This document shows, piece after piece, positions 46,781 to 55,603 of a DNA stretch of 64,000 nucleotides (the stretch's first letter is position 1; every line of letters starts with the position of its first letter). The notes under the pieces are model-generated. The model was not told the DNA's origin and did not search any database. It saw only the letters and a list, made by a program, of their open reading frames with translations. Both the position numbers and the translations under genes were made by a program. This stretch comes from Cyclobacteriaceae bacterium (GTDB lineage Bacteria > Bacteroidota > Bacteroidia > Cytophagales > Cyclobacteriaceae), in NCBI GenBank assembly GCA_026129485.1, contig JAHCHY010000001.1, positions 124,001 to 188,000 of the forward strand, read 5' to 3'.

Positions 46781-47068
46781 TTATACGTTGCTATAAAAAT
46801 CAATTACCTCGCCTGAAGCCAATGTAACAATGGCTTTCTTATAGCTGGGCTTACGTCCTGAAAGAACACCGGCTTTGGTAAAGCGGCTTTTGAACTTGCC
46901 CAACACATTTGTGGTGTTTACGCGCTCCACGTTTACACCATACATTTTCTCTACTGCCTTCTTGATTTCAACCTTGTTGGCAGCGGCATCTACAATAAAG
47001 CCGTACTTGCCTTTTTCATTCAGGGAAGAAACTTTCTCAGTAACCAGGGGTCGTTTTAAGATACTCAT
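46781..47068 (-). CDS. rplW: 50S ribosomal protein L23
   Basis: A 95-aa exit-tunnel rim protein that docks trigger factor and SRP. MSILKRPLVTEKVSSLNEKG, ANKVEIKKAVEKMYGVNVE, then GRKPSYKKAIVTL. Standard length. Confidence 0.98.
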   Translation of the reverse strand: MSILKRPLVTEKVSSLNEKGKYGFIVDAAANKVEIKKAVEKMYGVNVERVNTTNVLGKFKSRFTKAGVLSGRKPSYKKAIVTLASGEVIDFYSNV

Positions 47069-47071
47069 AGA

Positions 47072-47704
47072 TTACTGCTTATTTAAAAGGTTGTCAATCT
47101 TGGAAAGTGAACTCTCGATCAGGATAACCTGGTCAGCATTGATCACATCGTATGTATTGATCTGATCGGCTGTGATAATTTTAGAGTTCTGAATGTTGCG
47201 GCCCGATAACACAACGTTCTTTTGTACTTCAGGCAGCACAACCAGTGTTTTCTTATCCTGAACGGCAAGCGACTTAAGCAAACTTACATACTGCTTTGTC
47301 TTTGGCGCTTCGAAGTTGAAATCTTCTACAATGGCAATCTGGTTGTCTTTTGCCTTATAGGTAAGGGCCGACTTACGCGCCAGATCCTTAACCTTTTTGT
47401 TCAGCTTGAATGAGTAATCGCGCGGGGTGGGTCCGAAAATACGTCCGCCACCTTTGAATTGAGGATTTTTGATGTTACCGGAACGCGCTCCTCCTGTACC
47501 TTTCTGCTTCTTCAGCTTTTTTGAAGAACCGGAAATTTCGTTACGTTGCTTGGACTTGTGCGTTCCCTGGCGTTGGTTAGCCAGAAAGCTTTTCACATCC
47601 AACCATATAGCATGATCGTTAGGCTCAATGCCAAATACCTCCGAGGTAAGGCTTACCTTGCGGCCTGTGCTTTCCCCGCTCTGTTTTACAACTGCTATTT
47701 CCAT
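47072..47704 (-). CDS. rplD: 50S ribosomal protein L4
   Basis: A 210-aa protein. [21 protein letters not shown] and [19 protein letters not shown] form the long loop lining the exit tunnel. [20 protein letters not shown] follows. The start overlaps the rplC stop by one base. Confidence 0.98.
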   Translation of the reverse strand: MEIAVVKQSGESTGRKVSLTSEVFGIEPNDHAIWLDVKSFLANQRQGTHKSKQRNEISGSSKKLKKQKGTGGARSGNIKNPQFKGGGRIFGPTPRDYSFKLNKKVKDLARKSALTYKAKDNQIAIVEDFNFEAPKTKQYVSLLKSLAVQDKKTLVVLPEVQKNVVLSGRNIQNSKIITADQINTYDVINADQVILIESSLSKIDNLLNKQ

Positions 47705-48336
47705 TACTTCTGCAGGATTATGGTTGAATTCTTTGCACCTGGTACTGAGCCGCTAACCAGAATCAGGTTTTTGTCGGCCAGGATTTTTACCACTTTAAGA
47801 TTGGTAACCTTTACACGATCGCTACCCATACGGCCAGGCAAACGCTTGCCCTTGATTACACGGGACGCAAATGATGCGTTACCCATTGAACCGGGAGCTC
47901 TTAAGCGGTTATGCTGACCGTGGGTCTGCCCGCCAACGCCACTAAAGCCGTAGCGCTTTACTACACCCTGAAAGCCTTTACCTTTCGAGGTGCCTACTGC
48001 ATCTACGAAGTCGCCTTCAGCAAATACATCTTGTACTTTTATCTCCTTACCTAATTCTACAATGCCTTCAAACTCCTTGCGGAAGTCTCTGAACTCAACT
48101 GTAGATTTCTTGGGGCTGGTGTTGGCTTTTTTGAAATGACCAACCAGCGGCTTGGGAGTATTCTTTTCCTTTCGCTCAGCGAAGGAAAGCTGCACAGCCC
48201 GGTATCCGTCAGTCTCAGTGTTTTTAACCTGAGTGACAACACAGGGGCCTGCTTCAATGACCGTTACCGCGATATTCTGGCCATCTGCGCCAAAAACGCT
48301 GGTCATTCCTACTTTTCGTCCGATAATTCCAGGCAT
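47704..48336 (-). CDS. rplC: 50S ribosomal protein L3
   Basis: A 210-aa protein, first gene of this cluster. [19 protein letters not shown] and the [20 protein letters not shown] loop, including the Gln methylated in other bacteria, then [17 protein letters not shown]. In many Bacteroidota rpsJ directly precedes rplC; here no S10 gene is present upstream. Confidence 0.98.
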   Translation of the reverse strand: MPGIIGRKVGMTSVFGADGQNIAVTVIEAGPCVVTQVKNTETDGYRAVQLSFAERKEKNTPKPLVGHFKKANTSPKKSTVEFRDFRKEFEGIVELGKEIKVQDVFAEGDFVDAVGTSKGKGFQGVVKRYGFSGVGGQTHGQHNRLRAPGSMGNASFASRVIKGKRLPGRMGSDRVKVTNLKVVKILADKNLILVSGSVPGAKNSTIILQK

Positions 48337-48399
48337 GGTTGAAACCTATTTTACTTGTTTTTAATCCGTTTTGCGGGTTTTGCTCTGCAAAAAGGACTG

Positions 48400-48429
48400 C
48401 AAAGATAGGAACTAAAGTGTAGCTACCAA
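48400..48429 (-). promoter_or_regulatory. Promoter of the rplC-led ribosomal operon
   Basis: Minus-strand TTG (48429-48427), 19-base spacer, then TATCTTTG (48407-48400), matching the Bacteroidota consensus. The core TATCTTTGCAGTCC is almost identical to the internal promoter before rpsH (TATCTTTGCAGCCC). The leader to the rplC ATG is about 60 bases. Confidence 0.72.
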
Positions 48430-48481
48430 GAGGGGGTTTCAAAAAAATAAAGGAATCCGGTTTTCGGAACCTGCAAGCCAG

Positions 48482-48503
48482 AAAACCTTACCTGTAAGGT
48501 TTT
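48482..48503. terminator. Hairpin in the divergent rplC-fecCD spacer
   Basis: AAAACCTTAC (48482-48491) and GTAAGGTTTT (48494-48503) are perfect reverse complements with flanking A and T runs. Lying between two divergent genes it is not an obvious terminator of either; it may insulate the two promoters. A further AACCTT/AAGGTT pair is at 48590-48604. Confidence 0.45.
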
Positions 48504-48628
48504 CATTTTCAATACACTAATATCAAACACTTTCCATTATACACGAAATCCCAAAATCCCCGTAAAAGCTTTGTTTCAAGCAACCTTAAAAAGGTTTTAC
48601 TTTCGGCCAATTGTCAAAAAAGCAATTC

Positions 48629-49645
48629 ATGCAAAAATATCCTGCCAGCTTTATTCTACCGCTTCTTGCAGCAGGCATGGGAGTGCTTTTTGTGGTGAAC
48701 ATATCTATCGGAAGTGTGCCCATTCCCGTGCGGGATGTTTTAAAAGCTTTGTTTGCCGATACAGGGACTTACTCAGAAATAGTGTGGCAGTTTCGATTAC
48801 CCAAAGCTATTACCTGCGTGCTGGCCGGGGGAGCATTAGCTACAGGCGGCCTTCTCATGCAAACACTCTTTCGCAATCCCATGGCCGGCCCCGATGTACT
48901 GGGCCTTACCTCCGGATCAAGCCTCCTGGTTGCCATGTTACTAATGGCTGGCCGGTATGGGTCATCTATCGCCAACCTGATCCAAAGCCCCTGGAGCATT
49001 GCTATTGCCGCCAGCCTGGGTGGCGCAATAGTTTTTATGTTGATTATTTCGGTCGCCCGGTATGTACGGGACAACACGGCACTATTAATAATCGGGCTCA
49101 TGATCAGTGCGGCCACCTCTTCTGTTGTAAGTGTGCTTCAGTTTACCAGCCAGGCAGACGATCTGCAAACTTTCATGATCTGGATGCTCGGTAGTGTAGG
49201 CAGTACAGGCTGGTCTGAATTGTCCGTGCTTGCTATTGTAATCCTGGCAGGACTCGCCATCAGCATAAGCCTGGTGAAATCCCTCAACGGCATGTTGCTG
49301 GGCGAAAGTTATGCGCGCAGCCTGGCCATAAATGTGAAGCGTTCGCGCACACTTGTAGTAATCGCTACCGGGCTGATGGTTGGCGCTGTTACTGCTTTCT
49401 GCGGGCCGATCGCCTTTGTCGGGCTGGCCGTTCCGCATTTGGTAAGGCTGCTGCTGCCTGTCAGCAATCACAAGATTTTAATTCCGGGTGTAGCGTTAGG
49501 CGGGGCTATACTATTATTAATGTGCGATATCGTGGCGCAGCTTCCCGGCAGCACGCAGGTTCTTCCGCTTAATGCCATAACCTCGATGATTGGCGCCCCG
49601 GTAGTAATCTGGATGGTAATAAAAGCCAAGAGAATCAGTGTCTGA
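48629..49645 (+). CDS. FecCD/BtuC-family ABC transporter permease
   Basis: A 338-aa inner-membrane permease with about ten hydrophobic helices. Start placed at ATG 48629 (MQKYPASFILPLLAAG); a TTG at 48611 would add six residues. Family marks: FRLPKAITCVLAGGALATGGLLMQTLFRNPMA, GPDVLGLTSGSSLLVAML and FVGLAVPHLVRLL near the C-terminal helices. It imports iron-siderophore, haem or cobalamin-type ligands from the periplasm. It overlaps the ATPase gene by eight bases. No substrate-binding protein or outer-membrane receptor is adjacent. Confidence 0.92.
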   Translation: MQKYPASFILPLLAAGMGVLFVVNISIGSVPIPVRDVLKALFADTGTYSEIVWQFRLPKAITCVLAGGALATGGLLMQTLFRNPMAGPDVLGLTSGSSLLVAMLLMAGRYGSSIANLIQSPWSIAIAASLGGAIVFMLIISVARYVRDNTALLIIGLMISAATSSVVSVLQFTSQADDLQTFMIWMLGSVGSTGWSELSVLAIVILAGLAISISLVKSLNGMLLGESYARSLAINVKRSRTLVVIATGLMVGAVTAFCGPIAFVGLAVPHLVRLLLPVSNHKILIPGVALGGAILLLMCDIVAQLPGSTQVLPLNAITSMIGAPVVIWMVIKAKRISV

Positions 49646-50600
49646 GCCTGGAAACATAGCACTGCAAACAACCAACCTGGTGGTTGGATTTAAGCAAGAC
49701 AAGCTTGAACATGTCCTGTTCGAACCCTTATCACTTGCCTTAAGGCAGGGGGAGTTAGTCTGTTTTATGGGATCGAATGGCGTTGGAAAAACAACACTCA
49801 TTAAAACACTTGCCGGTATACAGCCGTCATTAAGCGGCACGGTAACTACCCACGATGCTGTAGCGCTTGTATTAACAGATAAAATCTCAGGCACATGGAT
49901 GACGGTGCGCGACCTGGTAACGTATGGCCGATATCCATACCTCAACTGGTGGCTCAGCTTAACATCAGAAGATCATCTGATAATTGAAAATGCTATCCGG
50001 CACGTACACCTGCAACTTATTGCCGACAAACAACTGAACCAGTTAAGTGATGGACAATTGCAAATGGCCATGATAGCCCGTGCGCTTGCGCAAAACACCG
50101 GTATTTTACTGCTGGACGAACCTACTGCCCATCTTGATCTTAATAACAGGGTTGAGATCATGAACCTCCTCCGTATGCTTGCACGCGAAACCGGCAAGAC
50201 CATCCTGGTGGCAACTCACGAATTGGACCTGGCTTTACAAACGGCAGATAAAATATGGCTCGCCACACCTGACCGGAAGATCGTGGAAGGTATCCCGGAA
50301 GATCTTGTTCTGAATGGCACATTCGATGACGTGTTTAACCTGAAAGGATTTGATCTGAAAACCGGCAAGATTACGCACACTCCTTACCGAAAAATATCCG
50401 TACAACTGGAAGGTACGGGTGCTGAATATCTTTGGACAAAAAATGCATTGGAACGGAGCGGATATGAAGTTACCGCCCATGCCTCAACTTCAATCCATAT
50501 TTTAATGGATGATAATTCAACCGCCTGGAATCTCGTACGCAACCACGCAAGTTCTCAATACAACTCGCTTCATGACTTGCTGAACGAGCTGAAGCGCTAA
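49638..50600 (+). CDS. ABC transporter ATP-binding protein (FecE-like) with C-terminal extension
   Basis: A 320-aa ATPase starting at GTG 49638 inside the permease gene. Walker A GSNGVGKTT, Q-loop region, signature LSDGQLQMAMIARAL, Walker B ILLLDEPTAHLD and H-loop ATHELD are all present in residues 1-230. The last about 80 residues (from GKITHTPYRKISVQLEG) are an extension not found in minimal FecE proteins, with an RSGYEVTAHASTSIHIL-type alpha/beta segment; role unknown. It powers the permease. Its stop overlaps the stop of the convergent gene by four bases. Confidence 0.92.
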   Translation: MSEPGNIALQTTNLVVGFKQDKLEHVLFEPLSLALRQGELVCFMGSNGVGKTTLIKTLAGIQPSLSGTVTTHDAVALVLTDKISGTWMTVRDLVTYGRYPYLNWWLSLTSEDHLIIENAIRHVHLQLIADKQLNQLSDGQLQMAMIARALAQNTGILLLDEPTAHLDLNNRVEIMNLLRMLARETGKTILVATHELDLALQTADKIWLATPDRKIVEGIPEDLVLNGTFDDVFNLKGFDLKTGKITHTPYRKISVQLEGTGAEYLWTKNALERSGYEVTAHASTSIHILMDDNSTAWNLVRNHASSQYNSLHDLLNELKR

Positions 50601-51664
50601 ACACGCTCCACGCCCAACCCCGGCTTATCCGAGCAATACATAACACCTTCTTTCAGAATAAACCCACCGGTTACTTCATCTTTGGCCAGGTCGAGGCTTC
50701 CATCCAGGTCGATGTATTTCGTGTTGGCGCTGGCAAATGCGGTATGTAAAGCAGCGGTAATGCTTACAATACTTTCATCGTTACAGCCCCAGAACAAATC
50801 AACTCCGGCCTGTTGTGCAATGTCGGCAATTTTCAATGCCTGGCTTACGCCTCCGCATTTCATCAGCTTTATATTGAATATGCCGGTAGCACGAGGCGGC
50901 CTTACTATTTCCAATGCATTTTTGGGGGTGAGCAATGATTCGTCAGCGGCTATTACCTGCCTGATCTCATCCGGCAATTGACGGGTTTCTTCAATCGCTT
51001 TGGCTTTTAAGGGTTGTTCGATCAACTCAATATTCAGCGCTTTAGTGCGATTATAAAACTCAATAGTTTGCGCTGCATTATATCCCTGATTTGCATCAAT
51101 ACGAATCACGAATTTATTGCCAAAGGTCTCTCTTAGCTTAACCATCCGCTCAATATCCTCTTCCAGGTCTTTGCCAAGCTTCACTTTCAATACTTTAAAG
51201 CCACGCTCACCGTATTCCTTCGCTTCCTTTAAAGTTTCCTCCACATTCTTGATACCAATGGTGTTTGATGTAGGCAATGATTGAATTTTCTGCCCTAAAA
51301 ATTTAACCAATGGAACACCGAGGTATTTTGTGAACGCATCATACAGCGCAATATCCAATGCTGCCCGTGCGGCCGGGTTTTCAGGCAGCTTCTGCCAGAC
51401 CTCAAACGTAAGCTGGTTGATTTCGCGGATGTCGCGCCCGACCAAAAACTGGATATTATTTTCCTGAAGCGCCTGCGTGCACTGCTCAAAGCTTTCACCC
51501 GTTACATATTCGCTCGGATTACCTGCACCAATACCGGTTACGCCATTGTCGAGTGTAATTTCAACAAATGCATTCCAGACCTCATCTACAGTTTTAAATG
51601 CAATGGTATAGGGTTTGGTGTTACCCAGGTCTGCCGACCAAACTTTAATGTCTTTGATTTTCAT
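50597..51664 (-). CDS. dgcA: Enolase-superfamily epimerase (DgcA-like N-acetyl-D-Glu racemase or Ala-D/L-Glu epimerase)
   Basis: A 355-aa enolase-superfamily member of the muconate lactonising subgroup. Catalytic and metal residues: Lys160 and Lys162 (LKVKLG), Asp190 (RIDANQG), Glu216 (LIEQPL), Asp241 (AADESL) and Lys266/Lys269 (NIKLMK). That set is shared by dipeptide epimerases and by DgcA. The adjacent upstream gene encodes a DUF1611 protein, and DUF1611 plus epimerase-like pairs are the DgcN-DgcA D-glutamate catabolic module reported in marine Proteobacteria and haloarchaea. I favour DgcA because of that context, but a true L-Ala-D/L-Glu epimerase for murein peptide recycling cannot be excluded. 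Confidence 0.72.
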   Translation of the reverse strand: MKIKDIKVWSADLGNTKPYTIAFKTVDEVWNAFVEITLDNGVTGIGAGNPSEYVTGESFEQCTQALQENNIQFLVGRDIREINQLTFEVWQKLPENPAARAALDIALYDAFTKYLGVPLVKFLGQKIQSLPTSNTIGIKNVEETLKEAKEYGERGFKVLKVKLGKDLEEDIERMVKLRETFGNKFVIRIDANQGYNAAQTIEFYNRTKALNIELIEQPLKAKAIEETRQLPDEIRQVIAADESLLTPKNALEIVRPPRATGIFNIKLMKCGGVSQALKIADIAQQAGVDLFWGCNDESIVSITAALHTAFASANTKYIDLDGSLDLAKDEVTGGFILKEGVMYCSDKPGLGVERV

Positions 51665-51677
51665 GAATTATTCTGAA

Positions 51678-52754
51678 TTAAACCTGGGCTATTGATTTAT
51701 CAATCATGTCTTTGAATATCGGAACAAGCTTCTCCACACCATCTTCCAATGGCAGGATTACCGGGATGCCTAATGCTTTTTCCTGCTCTTCCGCGTAAGC
51801 ACGCGCATCCGCTTCGGTCATTTTATCGGTATTGACTGTTAGTGCAACGGTAGTGGCTCCATAGATTTTTATCAGGTCGATTTCATCTTTTATAGGGGCG
51901 ATATCAGCCGGGTAATCCTCCAGTCCTTTAAATTTTTTTCGAGCAGGGTTGTGCTGCAATACCACTACATTGGCATCGGCCGAAACGATCCACTCGGCAC
52001 CAGCCGGGCCGCTTGGGTTACGCAGCGAGGACTGGCCTTCAATAAAAATAATATCGGGCTTGGCTTCTTCCCAGCATTGCACCACCGCATGTTCCATCTC
52101 ACCCGAAATAAAATCGTTTAGTGTACTGTCAAATACAAAACCATACTTCGCCCCCTGCATCCAGCCGGTTTGCCCGGTATAGATCATCTCAGCCCGGTAG
52201 CCGGCTTTTTTCATAGCCTCTACCAGAAAGCGTGTGGTAGTTCGTTTACCCAGCGCGCAGTCGGTACCCAGCACAGCTACTTTGGGGCAGTGAACACTTT
52301 TTATCTTTCCCGACCAGAAGTGCAGATCTTTAAATTTTTTAGGCTTGCGCACATCTATGATCTCCAGGCCGCGTGCACGGGCAAAATCAGCCAGCTCAGG
52401 TATATCCGAAACATATTCGTGCAACCCGTTCACCAGCCCGTAGCCATGCACAAGGCCATCTTTTAACAGGGCCCGCAACGAATCCGGAATAATTCCTCCT
52501 TTGGTGGCCACACCTATGATGCAATATTTGGCCGGTTGCGTTGAGCTTTTGGCAAAATCCTCGATTGAGGCAAACACGGGAATGTTGCGATGCTTTCCGT
52601 CCAGCACTTCCCCGGCATCTTTACCGGCATGCTTTTGATCAATCACCCCAACAATGTTGTAGCGATCTGTTCCGCGGATCAGCCCATGAGCAGTTTTACC
52701 GTTGTTGCTGTCCAGGTACCCGGCTGTAATAATTATTGCGTTCGTTTTTTCCAT
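51678..52754 (-). CDS. dgcN: DUF1611 P-loop protein (DgcN-like D-glutamate N-acetyltransferase)
   Basis: A 358-aa protein: an N-terminal Rossmann-like region (MEKTNAIIITAGYLD) about 1-155 and a DUF1611 P-loop domain from VAVLGTDCALGKRTTT (P-loop 163-172), with later IYTGQTGWMQG, IIFIEGQSSLRNPSGPAG and VTVALTVNTDKM-like strands. The family was renamed after DgcN, which acetylates D-glutamate before DgcA converts it to the N-acetyl-L form. Thirteen bases separate it from the epimerase-like gene, consistent with an operon. Acceptor specificity is inferred from context only. Confidence 0.72.
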   Translation of the reverse strand: MEKTNAIIITAGYLDSNNGKTAHGLIRGTDRYNIVGVIDQKHAGKDAGEVLDGKHRNIPVFASIEDFAKSSTQPAKYCIIGVATKGGIIPDSLRALLKDGLVHGYGLVNGLHEYVSDIPELADFARARGLEIIDVRKPKKFKDLHFWSGKIKSVHCPKVAVLGTDCALGKRTTTRFLVEAMKKAGYRAEMIYTGQTGWMQGAKYGFVFDSTLNDFISGEMEHAVVQCWEEAKPDIIFIEGQSSLRNPSGPAGAEWIVSADANVVVLQHNPARKKFKGLEDYPADIAPIKDEIDLIKIYGATTVALTVNTDKMTEADARAYAEEQEKALGIPVILPLEDGVEKLVPIFKDMIDKSIAQV

Positions 52755-52860
52755 ACTTAAATAAAGCGTGGCGAAAAATACGGGGATAAAAATCTAAACT
52801 CAAAAAAATTTACAAAGCAGCAGGCACACGCTTGCTTCCGGTTATCCGGCCGATTTACCG

Positions 52861-52868
52861 TAACTTTG
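52861..52868 (+). promoter_or_regulatory. Putative -7 element for rlmN
   Basis: TAACTTTG matches TAnnTTTG and is 14 bases before the rlmN ATG at 52883. A well-spaced -33 TTTG is not obvious, so the transcript would have a very short leader if this is correct. Confidence 0.45.
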
Positions 52869-52882
52869 CTGTTTCTAAGCAC

Positions 52883-53929
52883 ATGAACGCGGTTATAACG
52901 AAACGGGACATCCGGAAGCTCAAATTAGACGAGCTAAAGTCATTCTTTGTTGAAAAGGGCGACAAGGCTTTTCGTGCCCAACAGGTTTACGAATGGCTTT
53001 GGAGGAAATCGGCCAAAACTTTTGACCAGATGACCAACATTTCGCTGGAAACCCGCGAAATGTTGAAGGCCAGCTTCGTGATCAACCACATTAAGGTGGA
53101 CAATATGCAGCGCAGTACCGATGGCACCATTAAAAATGCCGTTACCCTGCACGATGGACTGGTGGTGGAATCTGTTCTTATTCCAACCGAAAAACGGATT
53201 ACCGCCTGTGTATCCTCGCAGGTGGGATGCAGCCTGGCGTGTAAGTTCTGCGCAACCGCTCGTCTTAAAAGGCAACGCAATCTTAGCGTGGATGAAATCT
53301 ATGACCAGGTGGCAGCCATTCGTGAGCAATCGGAACTATTCTTTGGCCGGCCGCTTACCAATATTGTGTTTATGGGTATGGGCGAGCCCATGCTGAATTA
53401 CGCCAACGTAATGGCGGCCATTGAAAAAATCACCTCCCCGAAAGGGCTGAATATGGCCGGCAGGCGGATTACGGTTTCTACGGTTGGTGTAGCCAAGATG
53501 ATAAAAAAGATGGCGGACGATGAACCTAAATTTAACCTTGCTGTTTCGCTGCACGCGGCCTTAAATGAAACACGGTCGTCCATTATGCCGATCAACGATA
53601 CCAACCCGCTGGAAGAGCTGGCCGGGGCGCTGCAATACTGGTATCAAAAAACCAAAAGCAAGGTAACATACGAGTATGTGGTATGGAAAGGCGTAAACGA
53701 CACGCCCGAACATGCGCACGCGCTGTTAAAGTTTGCTAAAATTGTTCCTTCCAAGGTTAACCTGATCGAGTACAACCCGATTGATGACGGGGAGTTTCAG
53801 CAGGCAGACGAAGCCGTGCTGGATATGTATATGGATCTGCTTGAAAAGAACGGTATTACCACGCGCATACGCAAAAGCCGGGGTAAGGATATTGATGCCG
53901 CCTGCGGGCAGCTGGCAAATAAGTCTTAA
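52883..53929 (+). CDS. rlmN: Dual-specificity RNA methyltransferase RlmN
   Basis: A 348-aa radical SAM enzyme that methylates C2 of A2503 in 23S rRNA and A37 in some tRNAs. The radical SAM cluster motif CxxxCxxC is at Cys116, Cys120 and Cys123 (GCSLACKFC). The methyl-carrying Cys341 lies in AACGQLANKS at the C-terminus. FMGMGEPMLN and SLHA are also present. Start at ATG 52883 (MNAVITKRDIRKL); an upstream in-frame ATG at 52832 would place the -7 element inside the gene. Confidence 0.96.
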   Translation: MNAVITKRDIRKLKLDELKSFFVEKGDKAFRAQQVYEWLWRKSAKTFDQMTNISLETREMLKASFVINHIKVDNMQRSTDGTIKNAVTLHDGLVVESVLIPTEKRITACVSSQVGCSLACKFCATARLKRQRNLSVDEIYDQVAAIREQSELFFGRPLTNIVFMGMGEPMLNYANVMAAIEKITSPKGLNMAGRRITVSTVGVAKMIKKMADDEPKFNLAVSLHAALNETRSSIMPINDTNPLEELAGALQYWYQKTKSKVTYEYVVWKGVNDTPEHAHALLKFAKIVPSKVNLIEYNPIDDGEFQQADEAVLDMYMDLLEKNGITTRIRKSRGKDIDAACGQLANKS

Positions 53930-53977
53930 AACTTTTTAACGTGCTGATCCATCTCACTACTCGTTAACCTTCCCTGA

Positions 53978-54667
53978 ATGCGCGTCCTGGTTATACTGTT
54001 TGCATGTTTCTGTTTCTCTGCGCGGGCGCAGGAGATAAGCATATCAGGCACCGTCCTCGATTCGGCCACCTTTCAGCCGCTTCCTTTTGTAGCTGTGCAG
54101 ATTAAGCATAAGCCCATTGGTGTTTCTACAACCGAGAAGGGAGCGTTCCGCATCACCTGCACATTGGGCGATACATTGGTGTTTACGCGCCTGGGGTACA
54201 AACCCTTTCTGTTTAGCGTTACAAAAGCAGACGACCGCTTACGAATTATATTAGCCGAAGACAGCCGCCTGCTTAAAGATGTAACCGTATATGGCGATTA
54301 CACTATTGAAGGAGTGGATGACTGGAAAAAAAATCTGCCCCCCAACACGCAGGTTCAAATGAAAAAGCAAACGCTGGAGCCCGCACCCAACGAGGTTGCC
54401 GTATTTGGTCCCGGCATAACCATTGGCTTTGGCGGAAAAGACAAGACCAAAAACAAACGCGATGAATTAAGTCGCACAGAAACATACCGAAAAACCATCA
54501 GCGACCCTGAAACCAAAAAGCAGCTGATTGAGCTGTATAACCTTTCCGAAGAGCAGTACAACAAAAAATTAGAACGCTTTAATGAAGAAAATCCGGATGC
54601 TTTTTACCTGACCTCGCGTGCGGACATCATGACTTTGTTGATCCAGTTCTTTGCGCTGAAGGATTAA
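53978..54667 (+). CDS. Exported carboxypeptidase-regulatory-like domain protein
   Basis: A 229-aa protein with a signal peptide ending ARAQ. A CarboxypepD_reg-like beta-sandwich follows at about residues 20-100 (SISGTVLDSATFQPLPFVAVQIKHKPIGVSTTEKGAF). The C-terminal half is charged and helical (ETYRKTISDPETKKQLIELYNLSEEQYNKKLERF) and includes GFGGKDKTKN. The type is widespread in Bacteroidota envelopes; function unknown. Its stop codon directly abuts that of the convergent rhomboid gene with no spacer. Confidence 0.8.
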   Translation: MRVLVILFACFCFSARAQEISISGTVLDSATFQPLPFVAVQIKHKPIGVSTTEKGAFRITCTLGDTLVFTRLGYKPFLFSVTKADDRLRIILAEDSRLLKDVTVYGDYTIEGVDDWKKNLPPNTQVQMKKQTLEPAPNEVAVFGPGITIGFGGKDKTKNKRDELSRTETYRKTISDPETKKQLIELYNLSEEQYNKKLERFNEENPDAFYLTSRADIMTLLIQFFALKD

Positions 54668-55558
54668 TTATTTCTTGCTGGCATTAAAGAGCTTTTCCTT
54701 CTCTTCTTTTGTCAGGCTTTCATAACCTCGGTCAGAAATTTTATCCAATATGGCATCAATCTCTTCCTGCGTTGCCTTGCTGGCTCCGGCAGGGGCAGAA
54801 GTTGAGCGGGGTTCCGTTTTACGATAGGTAACTTTTACTTTAGGGCCGGGCGTAAACAGGCTCTTGAACCATCCCAATGTGGCGGTTATCCAGCCGCCCC
54901 AGTTCACACCCGCCTGTAATTGCTTAATATAAATATACCCGATCAACGCACCTCCCAGGTGTGCTATGTTACCACCGGCATTCAGACCCACAGAGCCGAT
55001 AAATGAAATTACAATATAAATGAGCGCGATGTATTTGATTCTTACCGGCCCGATAAACATCAGGAAGAAAGTATAATCAGGAAGAAGCGTAGCCACAGCC
55101 ACCAGCACTGCATACACGGCTGCCGATGCGCCTACCATTCCCAGGACCGGAATTTTGGCCTGGTAAAACGGAATGGTGTTGTACACTAACAAATAGCAAA
55201 TTGCACCGGCAAGCGCGCCCAGCACATAAACAGCGATAAGCTTATCGCTGCCCAGGTACTCGATGAACAATTTGCCAAACCAGTAGAACACCAGCATGTT
55301 GAACAGGATGTGCCAGATGCTGGAAAGATCATGTACAAATGAGTAGGTAATGATTGTCCAGGGCTTTTGAATAAACGCTGTAACCTGGGCCGGAATGGCA
55401 AGCTGCGCATGCAACCAGCTGAATACATAAGGCGACTCCGTTATGTTGGCTATTACCATAACAACCGCCATAATCAAAAACACCACTACGTTGATCAGGA
55501 TTAGCTGAACATGCGCATTATTGTGCCGGCTGAAAGCATTTTTTAATTCGTCAAACAC
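54668..55558 (-). CDS. Rhomboid intramembrane serine protease with DUF6576-like tail
   Basis: A 296-aa protein with about six membrane helices. Catalytic Ser is in GMVGASAAVYA, where the usual GxSG is GASA, and catalytic His in GGNIAHLGGALIG. The WR-type loop is not clear. After about residue 235 a cytoplasmic tail ends with EIDAILDKISDRGYESLTKE, the DUF6576 signature. Rhomboids cleave membrane-protein substrates within the bilayer. It lies in a rhomboid-rhomboid-mutL run typical of this phylum. Confidence 0.92.
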   Translation of the reverse strand: MFDELKNAFSRHNNAHVQLILINVVVFLIMAVVMVIANITESPYVFSWLHAQLAIPAQVTAFIQKPWTIITYSFVHDLSSIWHILFNMLVFYWFGKLFIEYLGSDKLIAVYVLGALAGAICYLLVYNTIPFYQAKIPVLGMVGASAAVYAVLVAVATLLPDYTFFLMFIGPVRIKYIALIYIVISFIGSVGLNAGGNIAHLGGALIGYIYIKQLQAGVNWGGWITATLGWFKSLFTPGPKVKVTYRKTEPRSTSAPAGASKATQEEIDAILDKISDRGYESLTKEEKEKLFNASKK

Positions 55559-55603
55559 AACCAGTCAATTTCTACTTAAGATACTTTTATTTTTAGTGAG
55601 TTA

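Noticed and set aside
48337-48628. Cobalamin or other riboswitch before the FecCD-type permease
   Set aside because: The spacer has simple hairpins but no recognisable B12-box or other riboswitch core.
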